Positions 47,658-56,073 of a stretch of DNA of 64,000 nt are shown one piece after another (the first letter of the stretch is position 1; the number at the start of each line of letters is the position of its first letter). Both the position numbers and the translations under genes were made by a program. The notes beneath the pieces are model-generated. The model worked only from the letters and a program-made list of their open reading frames with translations. It was not told where the DNA came from and did not search any database. Origin of the DNA: Bosea sp. Tri-49 (GTDB taxonomy: Bacteria; Pseudomonadota; Alphaproteobacteria; Rhizobiales; Beijerinckiaceae); the NCBI RefSeq assembly GCF_003952665.1, contig NZ_CP017946.1, forward strand, positions 496,001 through 560,000. Direction: 5' to 3'.

Positions 47658-48050
47658 TCACATGCTCGGCTTGCTCGGGTCGCCGAGCTCGCGGTTGAGC
47701 GCGACCGCGGCGCGCACCAACTCGGCGGCAACGGCCGGATCGACCGCATCGCCCTCGCGCAGGACCATGGTCGCGAGCTCGAACTTGCCGCCGGGCTTCA
47801 GGCGCGGCTCGATCCCGCGCAGCCGCTTGCCGCGCCAGAAGCCGAAGAGCACGCGCGCCGCTTCAGCCCGGATCAGCAGCACCGGCCCGTTCGAGAAGTA
47901 GACCAGGTGCGTCCACTTGATCCGCTCTTCGAGCGGGGCGGCCGCCTTCACCGCGGCGCGCAGGGCCGCGACCGTCGCGAGCTGCCAGCCATCGAGCTGG
48001 GCGATATAGTCCTCCGGGTTGTCGGCCTTGGGCGCGCCCGGGATGATCAC
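47658..48050 (-). CDS. DUF1801 (YdhG-like) protein
   Basis: This 130-residue cytosolic protein has the DUF1801 pattern: DNPEDYIAQLDGWQLATVAA, then EERIKWTHLVYFSNGPVLLI and a C-terminal FGFWRGKRLRGIEPRL stretch. The biochemical role of the family is unknown. It begins 2 bases after the ATP12 gene ends, so it is in that operon, and its stop abuts the clpP stop tail to tail. Confidence 0.8.
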   Translation of the reverse strand: MIIPGAPKADNPEDYIAQLDGWQLATVAALRAAVKAAAPLEERIKWTHLVYFSNGPVLLIRAEAARVLFGFWRGKRLRGIEPRLKPGGKFELATMVLREGDAVDPAVAAELVRAAVALNRELGDPSKPSM

Positions 48051-48052
48051 GC

Positions 48053-48853
48053 CTAGCCTTTCGTCAGCAGCAGCACAGCGGCGTCGTATTCCTTGCGACG
48101 GATGGCGCGGCGCTCGGCCGCTTCCTCGTCCTGGCCCCAGATGCCGATCTGGTAATCCTCGTCGAGATGGGCGGCTGCCCAGGTCTGCTCGGCATCGATC
48201 AGGCCTTCGGCCAGTGCCAGCATCAGGATGGTCGAGCCGGTCAGGGTCATGACATTGTGGGCGCCGGCGAGCGCGACCGGGGAGAGGATCGCGGCAACAC
48301 GCTTCGCCACCGCCTCGAGCACGGTCTGTGGCTGCTCGGTGAAGACCACGCCCTGCGCCATGACGAAGCGACCGCCGATGCGGTCTTCGAGCGCGGCGAT
48401 GAGCGGGTTCCAGATCTCATCCTGCCGCTCGGCCAGCGCCTCGGGTTCGCCGGCGCGGTAGCAGAGCGCGTCGCTGCCGGCATAGCGGACGATCTCGGCG
48501 CGGACGGCCTCCCCCTGATCGGCGACGCCGTCGAGCGCCGAGTTGACCAGGCGAGTCAGCGGCATGCGGGCCGGGTCGATCTGCTCCTGCTGCGCTTGCC
48601 ATTCCTGCGCGAGTGCCTCTGCGACAGCCTTCGAGGCGACGGCGAGCGGCTTGCGCGCCGGGGTGCGGGCGGTGCGCCCGTCGAGCGCGACATGAAACAG
48701 GCCGTCGCGTTCCAACACGTCGGCCTTCTCGTAGAAGCGCTTGGGCAAGGGATTGCGCATCGCCTGCTGGGCGGCGGCGACGGGATCGGGCTGGCGCTGG
48801 CCGGCAGGCCCGAAGCGGGCGAGGAAATCATCGGTCGACATGGCGGTGTCCAT
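48053..48853 (-). CDS. ATP12 family chaperone
   Basis: The protein has 266 residues from the ATG at 48853; an in-frame ATG at 48841 is an alternative. It matches the ATP12 chaperone for F1-ATPase alpha, found in mitochondria and alphaproteobacteria: PLPKRFYEKADVLERDGLFH with VALDGRTARTPARKPLAVAS, then RMPLTRLVNSALDG and GSDALCYRAGEP, and the C-terminal AHLDEDYQIGIWGQDEEAAE are all characteristic. It presumably supports assembly of the F1 head. Confidence 0.93.
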   Translation of the reverse strand: MDTAMSTDDFLARFGPAGQRQPDPVAAAQQAMRNPLPKRFYEKADVLERDGLFHVALDGRTARTPARKPLAVASKAVAEALAQEWQAQQEQIDPARMPLTRLVNSALDGVADQGEAVRAEIVRYAGSDALCYRAGEPEALAERQDEIWNPLIAALEDRIGGRFVMAQGVVFTEQPQTVLEAVAKRVAAILSPVALAGAHNVMTLTGSTILMLALAEGLIDAEQTWAAAHLDEDYQIGIWGQDEEAAERRAIRRKEYDAAVLLLTKG

Positions 48854-49110
48854 AGCGCATCCGGAGGCGGGCGCGAAAGGCTTCGAGCGGCTGCGCGCCA
48901 TTGACGCGAGGCGGAAGCGCGCTTAAACGCCTCGTCCCCGGACGCGATGCGCCGGCGCGAAGTGCAAGAGGGTTTTGTGTTGGAGACTGTGGGAACCCGG
49001 TGAGGTTTCGCTGAGGCGAGACCTGATCCAGCGCCGGGTGAAAGATGCGGAGCCTAAAGCCCGCCTTCACTCCTGCGCTTGCCATGGTTCCATGCACAGG
49101 CTCTACCAAC

Positions 49111-49368
49111 ATGAACATTTCGCGGGGCGAGCAGCGCGTGCTGCACGTGCTGGCCCGTGGCGGACAAATCCGCCATCTTCGCGGCGAGAACGGCCGCATC
49201 CACCACATCGACTGCTTCACCCATGAAGGCTACATCCTGAGCGATTGCACGCTCGCCATCTTTGCCGGGCTCCGGCGAAAACGGCTGATCGAATCGCGCC
49301 AGGGCGGCCCCTATCGGATCTCGCAGCAAGGACGGCTCGCCGTCCGCTCGCAAGCCGACAACCGATGA
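49111..49368 (+). CDS. YjhX family (UPF0386) protein
   Basis: This 85-residue protein has the same length as E. coli YjhX and a closely matching pattern: MNISRGEQRVLHVLARGGQI, then CFTHEGYILSDCTLAIFAGL, and KRLIESRQGGPYRIS. YjhX has been proposed as the toxin of the yjhX-yjhQ pair, but a GNAT-type yjhQ partner is not adjacent here. The start at 49111 is preferred over an upstream in-frame ATG at 49045 because of family length. A strong terminator follows 7 bases after the stop. Confidence 0.88.
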   Translation: MNISRGEQRVLHVLARGGQIRHLRGENGRIHHIDCFTHEGYILSDCTLAIFAGLRRKRLIESRQGGPYRISQQGRLAVRSQADNR

Positions 49369-49375
49369 TCACAGG

Positions 49376-49404
49376 CGGGAGGGCGCAAGCCCTCCCGTTT
49401 TCGT
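49376..49404 (+). terminator. rho-independent terminator after yjhX-like gene
   Basis: A 9-bp stem CGGGAGGGC / GCCCTCCCG with a GCAA tetraloop is followed by TTTTCGTTT. It would separate this gene from the convergent VOC gene. Confidence 0.85.
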
Positions 49405-49429
49405 TTCGGGCCAGGGGAAGCGAGGGCTC

Positions 49430-49795
49430 TCAGGTCGGCTCGAACAGCTCGATCGCATTGCCCGACGGGTCCTCGCACAGGATCTGCTTGCCGCCTGGCC
49501 CGACCACGATCTCGTTGCGGAAGGGCACACTCCTACGGCGCAGGGTCTCGACGAATTCCGCCAGATTCTCGACTTCGATGACGAAGCGGTTCCAGCCGCC
49601 GGGGATTGGCTTGCCTCCGCCCGGCATCGCCCGCGAGGCCGAGGCGCCGGGGCCGGCGAGCCAGAGCGTCAGGTCACCACGCTCGAGGATCGCCATGGCC
49701 GGGCCGAACTGCTGCTTCAGCGCGAAGCCGAGCCGGTCGACGTAGAATCTTGCCGCCTCGTCGACATCGGTCACGAAATAGCGGACGGTGGCCAT
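49430..49795 (-). CDS. VOC family (glyoxalase/bleomycin resistance-like) protein
   Basis: This 121-residue protein has the paired beta-alpha-beta-beta-beta modules of the vicinal oxygen chelate fold: VRYFVTDVDEAARFYVDRLG F at the start, a central WNRFVIEVENLAEFVETLRR repeat, and a terminal CEDPSGNAIELFEP carrying the usual last metal-ligand Glu. An HxH-type first ligand is not obvious, so it may be non-catalytic or bind a ligand. Function is unassigned. Confidence 0.82.
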   Translation of the reverse strand: MATVRYFVTDVDEAARFYVDRLGFALKQQFGPAMAILERGDLTLWLAGPGASASRAMPGGGKPIPGGWNRFVIEVENLAEFVETLRRRSVPFRNEIVVGPGGKQILCEDPSGNAIELFEPT

Positions 49796-49833
49796 CGGTT
49801 CGCTCCCTCGCGTTGGGGGGCGTTGCGCCCCGC

Positions 49834-50832
49834 CTATGCGCCGAACCTGTCACGCCAGGCCGGCTTGGCGCCCGCAAAGGGCAGGGCGCTGGCGCAATAT
49901 ACTGCTCGCGCGACCGCCCGCGCCAGCACGTCGGCGGCGGTGGCGCAGAGCTCGGTCAGGGCATAGGCGTCGGAGGGCGCACCGCTATGCCCGGTCGCGG
50001 CGGCGAAGACGACATCGCCGTCGAGCGGGGCGTGCACCGGGCGCAGCGCCCGGGCAAGCCCGTCATGGGCGCAGAGCGCCATGCGCTTGGCCTGCGCCTT
50101 GGTCAGCACCGCATCGGTCGCGACCAAAGCGACGGTGGTATTGGCGCCGGGGCCGCCCTTGAAGCGCAGAGCGAGGTCCTCGGGTGGGATTGCCGCCGGC
50201 CAGCCGCGGCCACCGAATTCGCTGCCCTGCTCGTAAGGCGCGGCCCAGAAATGCTGGCCGTCGCCGATCGTCGCCGTGCCGACGGCGTTGACCGCCACCA
50301 GCGCGCCGACGATCTGGCCGGTCGCGGCCCTCGCGCTGGCCGAGCCGAGCCCGCCCTTGAGATTGGCCGTGGTCGCGCCATGGCCGGCGCCGACGCTGCC
50401 GAGCGCGAATTCGGCCGCTGCCGCCGCGCTGGCCTTCCCGGCGAGCGCGCGATAGGGCGCCTCGCCGTCGCCGCGGGCGAAGGGTTTTTCGCCGCCATTG
50501 GCGAGATCGAACAGGATCGCCTGCGGGACGATCGGCACGCGGTAGCCACCGATCGGGAAGCCCCTTCCTTCGCGGGCGAGCCAGCTTAGTGCGCCATCGG
50601 CGGCGGCCAGGCCCCAGATCGAGCCGCCGGAGAGGACGATGCCGTCGACATGCTCGACCGTCATGCCCGGCTCGAGCAGCGCGGTGTCGCGCGTGCCCGG
50701 TGCCCCGCCGAGCACGGCGACCGAGGCTATGCTCGGCCGCTCGAACAGGGCGACGGTGACGCCGGTCGCAGCAATGGCATCCTCGGCATTGCCCACGAGA
50801 ACGCCACGAACATCGGTGATGAGATTGCGCAT
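49834..50832 (-). CDS. P1 family peptidase (DmpA/BapA-like aminopeptidase)
   Basis: This 332-residue self-processing Ntn-type hydrolase has family marks: LITDVRGVLVGNAEDAIAAT, the LLEPGMTVEHVDGIVLSGGS region, GLAAADGALSWLAREGRGF, the HGATTANLKGGLGSAS region and the ANTTVALVATDAVLTKAQAK region. In DmpA-type enzymes the chain is cleaved before a Ser nucleophile in the last of these; here Thr232 follows Asn231, so a threonine nucleophile is suggested. Substrates are N-terminal amino acids, D-amino acids or beta-peptides in known members. Confidence 0.87.
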   Translation of the reverse strand: MRNLITDVRGVLVGNAEDAIAATGVTVALFERPSIASVAVLGGAPGTRDTALLEPGMTVEHVDGIVLSGGSIWGLAAADGALSWLAREGRGFPIGGYRVPIVPQAILFDLANGGEKPFARGDGEAPYRALAGKASAAAAAEFALGSVGAGHGATTANLKGGLGSASARAATGQIVGALVAVNAVGTATIGDGQHFWAAPYEQGSEFGGRGWPAAIPPEDLALRFKGGPGANTTVALVATDAVLTKAQAKRMALCAHDGLARALRPVHAPLDGDVVFAAATGHSGAPSDAYALTELCATAADVLARAVARAVYCASALPFAGAKPAWRDRFGA

Positions 50833-51072
50833 GGTGGAACTCGCTGCCGACCAGAAGGGAGCTTGGTCGCTCGCTGGATGATGCGCCGATTCGGCCCTGC
50901 GCGACGACTTGATCGGAACTTCCGGCTCGCCGGTGCGTCAAGCCGACATTACGATCTTGTCATGCGCGCGCCATCGCCGGGTCAGCCCGGCTCAGCCATC
51001 GTGGCGATATCGCGACCCGGCTTCGAGACCCGCCAGCGAACCGTATTCGATCCGAACAAGACGGAGAGCTTC

Positions 51073-51729
51073 ATGAAACGTATCGCCCTCATCGTCGCCT
51101 CCAGCGCTGCGGCCGTCGCTGCGACGCTGGCGATCGCCCAACCGCAGCCGATCCCGCCCGCACCGGGCAGCGCGCCGCCAGCGCAACAGCAGAGCGAGCC
51201 GCGTGGCGACCGCGCCGAGCGGGGCGACCGGCCCGACCGGCGCGAGGAATGGCGTCAGCGCCGGGCGGAACGCGCCACCGCGCGCCTGAACGAACGGCTG
51301 GCGCAGCTGCGTACCGACCTCAAGTTGAAGCCTGAGCAGGTGCCGGCCTTCGAGAAGGTCGAGGCGCTCATCAAGCGCAATGCCGAGCAGCGCCGCGAGA
51401 ACTTCGCCAAGATGCGCGAGCAGCGTGAGAACTTCAGGGACGCCGACATAATGGAGCGGCTCGACATGATGGCGACCCGCCAGGGCGAGCGTGCGGCCCG
51501 CAGCAAGGAACTTGCCGATGCGGTTCGCCCGCTCTGGTCGACGCTCTCGGACGAGCAGAAGACCGTGGCGCGCCGCGCCGTACGCCAGACGATGTCGGAA
51601 GGGCGCGAGCACATGCGCGAGATGCGTGGGCGCAGTTGGCACGGCCGCGACGGCGACCGTGATCGCGACGACGATCGTGGTCCGCGCCGCTGGCGTGATC
51701 GCGGCCATGACGACGACGATCGTGGCTGA
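51073..51729 (+). CDS. Spy/CpxP-like periplasmic LTXXQ protein
   Basis: This 218-residue protein has a signal peptide (1 to about 22, cut near AIAQ). A Pro/Gln-rich link is followed by a helical core with LTXXQ-like turns (LKLKPEQVPAFEKVEALIKR and VRPLWSTLSDEQKTVARRAV) and an Arg/Asp/His-rich tail. Spy and CpxP proteins are envelope-stress chaperones. GGAG lies 6 bases upstream of the ATG. The strongly charged C-terminal tail is unusual and may bind metal or nucleic acid non-specifically. Confidence 0.82.
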   Translation: MKRIALIVASSAAAVAATLAIAQPQPIPPAPGSAPPAQQQSEPRGDRAERGDRPDRREEWRQRRAERATARLNERLAQLRTDLKLKPEQVPAFEKVEALIKRNAEQRRENFAKMREQRENFRDADIMERLDMMATRQGERAARSKELADAVRPLWSTLSDEQKTVARRAVRQTMSEGREHMREMRGRSWHGRDGDRDRDDDRGPRRWRDRGHDDDDRG

Positions 51730-51753
51730 GGTCGCAATTTATCAGACGAGGCG

Positions 51754-51783
51754 AGGGCGGTCCGACAGGGCCGCCCTTTTTGC
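51754..51783 (+). terminator. terminator after Spy-like gene
   Basis: A 7-bp stem AGGGCGG / CCGCCCT with a 10-base loop is followed by a T-run (TTTTT). It ends just before the stop of the convergent PsiF-like gene. Confidence 0.75.
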
Positions 51784-51792
51784 TTGGTAAAC

Positions 51793-52038
51793 TCAGGTGC
51801 CGACAGCGTCCTTGACGCATTTCGTCGTGAAGCTCGTCTTGGCAGCCCCAGCAAGCTTCTTGTCGGCTGCCTGCTTGTCGCAGGCCGCGCCGGCGTCCTT
51901 CTCGCATTTGGTGACGAAGCTGGTCTTGGCCGCGCCGGCGAGCTTCTTCTCTGTGGCCTGGGCAGTACAGCTCGGGCTCTGGGCGAAGGCCGGGCTGGCG
52001 AGTCCGACGGCGAGAACTGCGAGGATGAGCGTCTTCAT
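51793..52038 (-). CDS. small exported PsiF-repeat-like protein
   Basis: This 81-residue protein has a signal peptide (1 to about 19, ending PAFAQS). Two near-identical repeats follow, each of the form KKLAGAAKTSF-V/T-TKC-x-KDA, separated by a Cys-containing spacer. This matches the PsiF repeat, found in a phosphate-starvation-inducible periplasmic protein of E. coli with no known activity. The four cysteines may form two disulfides. The start at 52038 has AGGGAT upstream. Confidence 0.8.
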   Translation of the reverse strand: MKTLILAVLAVGLASPAFAQSPSCTAQATEKKLAGAAKTSFVTKCEKDAGAACDKQAADKKLAGAAKTSFTTKCVKDAVGT

Positions 52039-52199
52039 GGCGCGATGATCCCTGTGGCGGGGCCTCAACGCTAGCTGAGTCGCGACGTAGCGTCATGGCG
52101 GTGCTTCCGCAGCCTCCCCTTCATTGAACCGTCACATCGTGCCGGCTATAGGCCGCAGGATCGCGGCGGTTGGAAGCGCGCCGTTACGGGGGCAGGCGC

Positions 52200-52916
52200 A
52201 TGCGCTTCATCCAAACCTTCGACCTCTACCCCTTCCTCGACTCGGTCATCAGCCTGCTGGCGGCCTTCGTGCTCGGCGCGCTGATCGGGGCAGAGCGGCA
52301 GTACCGGCAGCGCACGGCAGGCCTGCGTACGACAGTGCTGGTCGCGGTCGGCGCCGCCGCCTTCGTCGACCTCGCCATGCGGATGGCCGGTGCGCACGAG
52401 GCGGTGCGCGTCGTCTCCTATGTCGTTTCCGGCATCGGTTTTTTGGGCGCCGGCGTGATCATGAAGGAGGGTCTGAACGTCCGCGGCCTCAATACGGCCG
52501 CGACGCTCTGGTGCGCGGCTGCGGTCGGCGCCTGCACCGGCGCCGACATGGTGGCCGAGGGTGCGCTGGTCACCGTCTTCGTCATCGCCGGCAACACCCT
52601 GTTGCGCCCGCTGGTCAACGCGATCAACCGCAGCCCGATCAACGAGAAGGCCTCGGAAGCTACCTACGAGGTCGTGGTTACCACCGATCCGGACGCGTTG
52701 CCTGCGGTGCGCGAGGCGATGGTCGAGCTACTCGAGCAGGCGAATTATCCGGTCGGCGACGTCAAGACGGTGGAGCGCGGAGAAGAGGCGATCGAGATCG
52801 TCGCGACCCTGATCAGCACGGCGATCGAGCGCAAGGAACTCGACGCCGTCGTCGAGCGCATTGAGCGGCTGGCCGGCGTCACCCATGCGACCTGGGAGAG
52901 CAGCACGAGCGATTGA
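52200..52916 (+). CDS. MgtC/SapB family membrane protein
   Basis: This 238-residue protein has four to five N-terminal TM helices with the MgtC signature (FVLGALIGAERQYRQRTAGL, LRTTVLVAVGAAAFVDLAMR, SYVVSGIGFLGAGVIMKEG, VRGLNTAATLWCAAAVGACT). An ACT-like C-terminal domain begins near residue 155. In pathogens, MgtC supports growth in low magnesium and inhibits the F-ATPase. Here its role is unknown. The start at 52200 has GGGGGCAGG upstream. Confidence 0.92.
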   Translation: MRFIQTFDLYPFLDSVISLLAAFVLGALIGAERQYRQRTAGLRTTVLVAVGAAAFVDLAMRMAGAHEAVRVVSYVVSGIGFLGAGVIMKEGLNVRGLNTAATLWCAAAVGACTGADMVAEGALVTVFVIAGNTLLRPLVNAINRSPINEKASEATYEVVVTTDPDALPAVREAMVELLEQANYPVGDVKTVERGEEAIEIVATLISTAIERKELDAVVERIERLAGVTHATWESSTSD

Positions 52917-53014
52917 GGTCTCGGCGTTGCTCCGAGAGGCTCATTGCTGATCGCCGCAGTTTATGGCGATTATGGATGAAGCTGCGGTCTTCCGTAGCGC
53001 TCGCCGAGGTTCGG

Positions 53015-53275
53015 ATGCTCAAACCCGCTTGGTTCTGGCCGGATATTGTGGAGTGGGTCGTCTCGTCTGTTTTTTACTGGCGCCATATCGTCAAAGAAGA
53101 GGCGATTGCGTTGATCGAGCGGCAAGGGCACTCGGCCTTGGCTACGGCGCGGCAGGTCGCCCAACTTGCTCGCGCGCGGCGCGACTGGAAGAGCGCTCGG
53201 CTATGGGATGCGGTGTGTCGGGAGATCGAGCGAAGGCAAGCTGCCGGCAAACTCCTTTCGGGCGATGGCAGGTGA
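53015..53275 (+). CDS. small hypothetical protein
   Basis: The protein has 86 residues from an ATG with GAGG eight bases before it. The N-terminal third is aromatic (PAWFWPDIVEWVVSSVFYWR), possibly a membrane-associated helix; the rest is a charged helix (EEAIALIERQGHSALATARQ, ARRDWKSARLWDAVCREIER). I recognise no family. An in-frame ATG at 52976 would lengthen it by 13 residues. It is 7 bases upstream of the lyase gene and may be in one operon with it. Confidence 0.5.
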   Translation: MLKPAWFWPDIVEWVVSSVFYWRHIVKEEAIALIERQGHSALATARQVAQLARARRDWKSARLWDAVCREIERRQAAGKLLSGDGR

Positions 53276-53282
53276 GGGTCGG

Positions 53283-54221
53283 ATGACGAGGATCGTGACG
53301 GGCCGCAGCTGCGCAGCTGCGGCGTTTTTCTGCGGCGCGTCATTCCTCTGCAGCCCGGGCCAAGCCGAGGCGCCGGCGCCCACTTTCCAGGCGAGCTTCG
53401 CTACCGGTTGCCTGAACCCCAAGGACTGGAAGGTCTCGGGCCAGCTCGACAAGGCGGTCCGCGCCGATCGCATCCGCTGTGTCGATGCCGAGCGCGCCGG
53501 GCAGGAAAAGCCAGCCCTCGCCATCACGGTGAAGCCCGGCGACGCCTACGACCCCAATCCCGGCTCGACCCCGACCGAACGGTCGGAGGTCCAGATGACG
53601 GCCGAGCTGATCCGCTTCGACGCGACGAGCTGGTATAGCTTTCGGTTTCGTGTCGAAAGCCCGTGGGCGCCGCGGCGCAATCGCACCGTGATCCAGCAGA
53701 TCAAGCAGAACATCGACCTGCGCTACGAGAAGGGCAGGGGCGGCGAGGAGATCTGCGACGCCGGCAACCCGCTGTTCAAGATCGAGGTCGATTCCGACAA
53801 CGGCAAGCCGGTGTTCCGGGCCAAGACGGCGGGAACCGAAGGCTGTGGCGACAGCGTCGGCCAGGCCCAGTTCTGCGGTGACTGGCCGGTCGCGCCGGAT
53901 CGCTGGCATCGCATTAATGTCATGATCCGGCCGAGCCAGCAGGCTGGTGAGAGCCGCCTGCGGCTCTGGCTCGACGGGCGGGCCTGCCCGGAATTCCGCG
54001 GCGTGCTCGGCTATCCGCGCTATGGCACGACGAAGGACGGCAAGCCATTCATCGATACGCAGCCGCGTTTCGGCATCTACCGCGACGCGCTGCCCGATGT
54101 CAGCCAGACGATCCTGTTCGACGACATCGCCTTCTGGACACAGGATCCCACCGGCCATGCGGCCTGGGCAGGCATTGTCGAAACCCGGCCCGACCAACCT
54201 GTGGCGCAGGCCAATCGATAG
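53283..54221 (+). CDS. heparin-lyase-like exported polysaccharide lyase
   Basis: This 312-residue secreted protein has a signal peptide (1 to about 28, ending GQAEA). The concanavalin-like jelly roll of the heparin lyase I family (PF14099 type) is suggested by the RSEVQMTAELIRFDATSWYS start with FRFRVES, the VIQQIKQNIDLRYEKGRGGE region, WHRINVMIRPSQQAGESRLR and the terminal TQPRFGIYRDALPDVSQTIL segment. Two cysteine pairs are likely disulfides. Activity on host-type heparin is not implied; many bacterial members have unknown substrates. Confidence 0.78.
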   Translation: MTRIVTGRSCAAAAFFCGASFLCSPGQAEAPAPTFQASFATGCLNPKDWKVSGQLDKAVRADRIRCVDAERAGQEKPALAITVKPGDAYDPNPGSTPTERSEVQMTAELIRFDATSWYSFRFRVESPWAPRRNRTVIQQIKQNIDLRYEKGRGGEEICDAGNPLFKIEVDSDNGKPVFRAKTAGTEGCGDSVGQAQFCGDWPVAPDRWHRINVMIRPSQQAGESRLRLWLDGRACPEFRGVLGYPRYGTTKDGKPFIDTQPRFGIYRDALPDVSQTILFDDIAFWTQDPTGHAAWAGIVETRPDQPVAQANR

Positions 54222-54424
54222 ACTTCCAGCCGATCCAACGGGCCGCCCGCCGCGGCTGAGGTCGATAGCGAAGCGAGAACAAAAAGACGGGTGCGCCCGC
54301 TGGCAGGTCGGGTGTGCCTGCGTTAGCGTCCCAAAGATCCCGGGGGCGGGTCGATTGCGCCTAAGCCGCTTGTTCGAGCGGATGCCGATCAGCAGATCGA
54401 AGATGCTTCATCGGGAGCCTCGTC

Positions 54425-55366
54425 ATGGGAAACATCGCGCAGTTCACGCCAGAGAGTTACATCGACCGCCTGCGTAATCTCTCAGTCCCCGGCTATGACG
54501 ATACGGTGGCGGTGTGCCGCTACATGTCGGCCAATCCGGCCTATGGCGGCAATGCCAAGCCGGCCGACCTGCAGAACGCGATCGCCGCCGCTGTCAAGAA
54601 GCGCACCGATCTTGCGTCGCGCGCAAAGGTGGATGGTTACGCTCGCGTCTTCACCGGCCAAGGCGATCCCGACGGATTCAGCAACGTCATGAGTCTCGTC
54701 GTGGAGCTGCGTGAGGAGCTCGCCAAGACCAAGGCCCTGTCCGAGCCCCTGAAGAAGGAAAAGTATCTGCAGGAGCTGTGCGACAAGGGCGTCTTCGGCA
54801 TGGACTGCATCGGTTTCGTCGGGACATATCTGTCGGAATCCGGCCTCGATCCGAGCTATCAGGGCGGAAGGCCACTCGACTACGCGGCAAGATTCCCGCC
54901 CGTGAAGGATGTCGACGAGATCGAGCGCTACAGCATCGTCATGAAGGCCGACGGCCAGCATATCCAGATCATCACCGATTACGAGATCCAATCGAACGGG
55001 ACGCTGAAGGTCGATCTCTGCCAGTCGGCCGGCGCGCGCGGTCCGCACCGCAATGCCGGCGTCCTGCTCCGTCCCGGCGGTGGCAATTATCTGCCCGTCG
55101 ATGAGTTTCGCGCCGCGATGGCCAAGTTCAGGAAAGAGAACAACGACCCGAAAGCCGCCGTCGCCAAGGAGGCGGAGCTTCGCAAGCAGATGACGGAGCC
55201 CAACAGGAAGTTCGGTTTCCGCGGCGGCGCGATCTTCCAGCTCGGCGGAGACGGGGAGCCGGGGAACCCGGTCGCCGGCTCGGTCTATATCGGGGTGATG
55301 AAGGGGGGAGGCATCCGGATCAAGACGCCGAGAGACTGGTCTGATTTCGAATACCAGCAGCGTTGA
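54425..55366 (+). CDS. orphan protein with NlpC/P60-like catalytic motif
   Basis: This 313-residue protein has no signal peptide. A helical N-terminal domain (1-115) is followed by GMDCIGFVGTYL (Cys128), which mirrors the DCSGFV nucleophile turn of NlpC/P60 peptidases, and by DGQHIQIITDYE (His179), 51 residues later, as expected for the catalytic histidine strand. The C-terminal part is beta-rich and ends WSDFEYQQR. I do not recognise the whole protein. A cysteine amidase or peptidase activity is an inference from two motifs. Confidence 0.6.
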   Translation: MGNIAQFTPESYIDRLRNLSVPGYDDTVAVCRYMSANPAYGGNAKPADLQNAIAAAVKKRTDLASRAKVDGYARVFTGQGDPDGFSNVMSLVVELREELAKTKALSEPLKKEKYLQELCDKGVFGMDCIGFVGTYLSESGLDPSYQGGRPLDYAARFPPVKDVDEIERYSIVMKADGQHIQIITDYEIQSNGTLKVDLCQSAGARGPHRNAGVLLRPGGGNYLPVDEFRAAMAKFRKENNDPKAAVAKEAELRKQMTEPNRKFGFRGGAIFQLGGDGEPGNPVAGSVYIGVMKGGGIRIKTPRDWSDFEYQQR

Positions 55367-55380
55367 GGCGGCATGCGAAA

Positions 55381-55414
55381 CAAAAAGGGGGAGGGCGATA
55401 TCTCGCCCTCCCCC
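55381..55414 (-). terminator. rho-independent terminator of rpsD
   Basis: A 12-bp perfect stem GGGGGAGGGCGA / TCGCCCTCCCCC with loop TATC is preceded on the plus strand by CAAAAA, which is a T-run on the minus strand. It lies 42 bases after the rpsD stop. Confidence 0.88.
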
Positions 55415-55455
55415 AAATCGTTGAAACAGCCGTACCGGCAAGCCGGTCCGAACAA

Positions 55456-56073
55456 TCAGCGCGAGTAGAACTCGATGACCAGGTTCGGTTCCATCTGCAC
55501 CGCATAGGGCACGTCCGTCAGGGTCGGCGTGCGGGTGAAGGTGGCGGTCGACTTGTTGTGGTCGGCGTCGATGTAGTCGGGCACGTCACGCTCGGCGAGA
55601 GCGGCGGCCTCGATGACGATGGCGAGCTGGCGCGAGCTCTCCTTGACCGCGATCACGTCGCCCGGCTTGACCTGGTAGGAGGCGATGTTGACGCGCTTGC
55701 CGTTGACCGTGACATGGCCGTGGTTGACGAACTGGCGGGCGGCGAAGACGGTCGCGACGAACTTGGCGCGGTAGATCACCGCGTCGAGACGGCGCTCGAG
55801 CAGGCCGACCAGGTTCTCGCCCGAATCGCCCTTGAGGCGGATCGCCTCGGCGTAGTAGCGGCGGAACTGCTTCTCGGAGATCGAGCCGTAATAGCCCTTC
55901 AGCTTCTGCTTGGCGCGCAGCTGGGTGCCGAAGTCGGACGGCTTGCCCTTGCGGCGCTGGCCGTGCTGGCCGGGGCCGTATTCGCGGCGGTTGACCGGGG
56001 ACTTCGGACGGCCCCAGATGTTCTGACCGAGGCGGCGGTCAATCTTGTACTTCGCCTCATGGCGCTTCGACAT
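55456..56073 (-). CDS. rpsD: 30S ribosomal protein S4
   Basis: This 205-residue primary 16S rRNA-binding protein starts [20 protein letters not shown]. The S4 domain is clear ([20 protein letters not shown], then [20 protein letters not shown]). It stands alone, as is usual in alphaproteobacteria, rather than with rpoA. A sigma-70-like promoter lies at 56218-56246 and leaves a leader of about 140 bases, in which a structured autoregulatory site is possible but not evident. Confidence 0.97.
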   Translation of the reverse strand: MSKRHEAKYKIDRRLGQNIWGRPKSPVNRREYGPGQHGQRRKGKPSDFGTQLRAKQKLKGYYGSISEKQFRRYYAEAIRLKGDSGENLVGLLERRLDAVIYRAKFVATVFAARQFVNHGHVTVNGKRVNIASYQVKPGDVIAVKESSRQLAIVIEAAALAERDVPDYIDADHNKSTATFTRTPTLTDVPYAVQMEPNLVIEFYSR

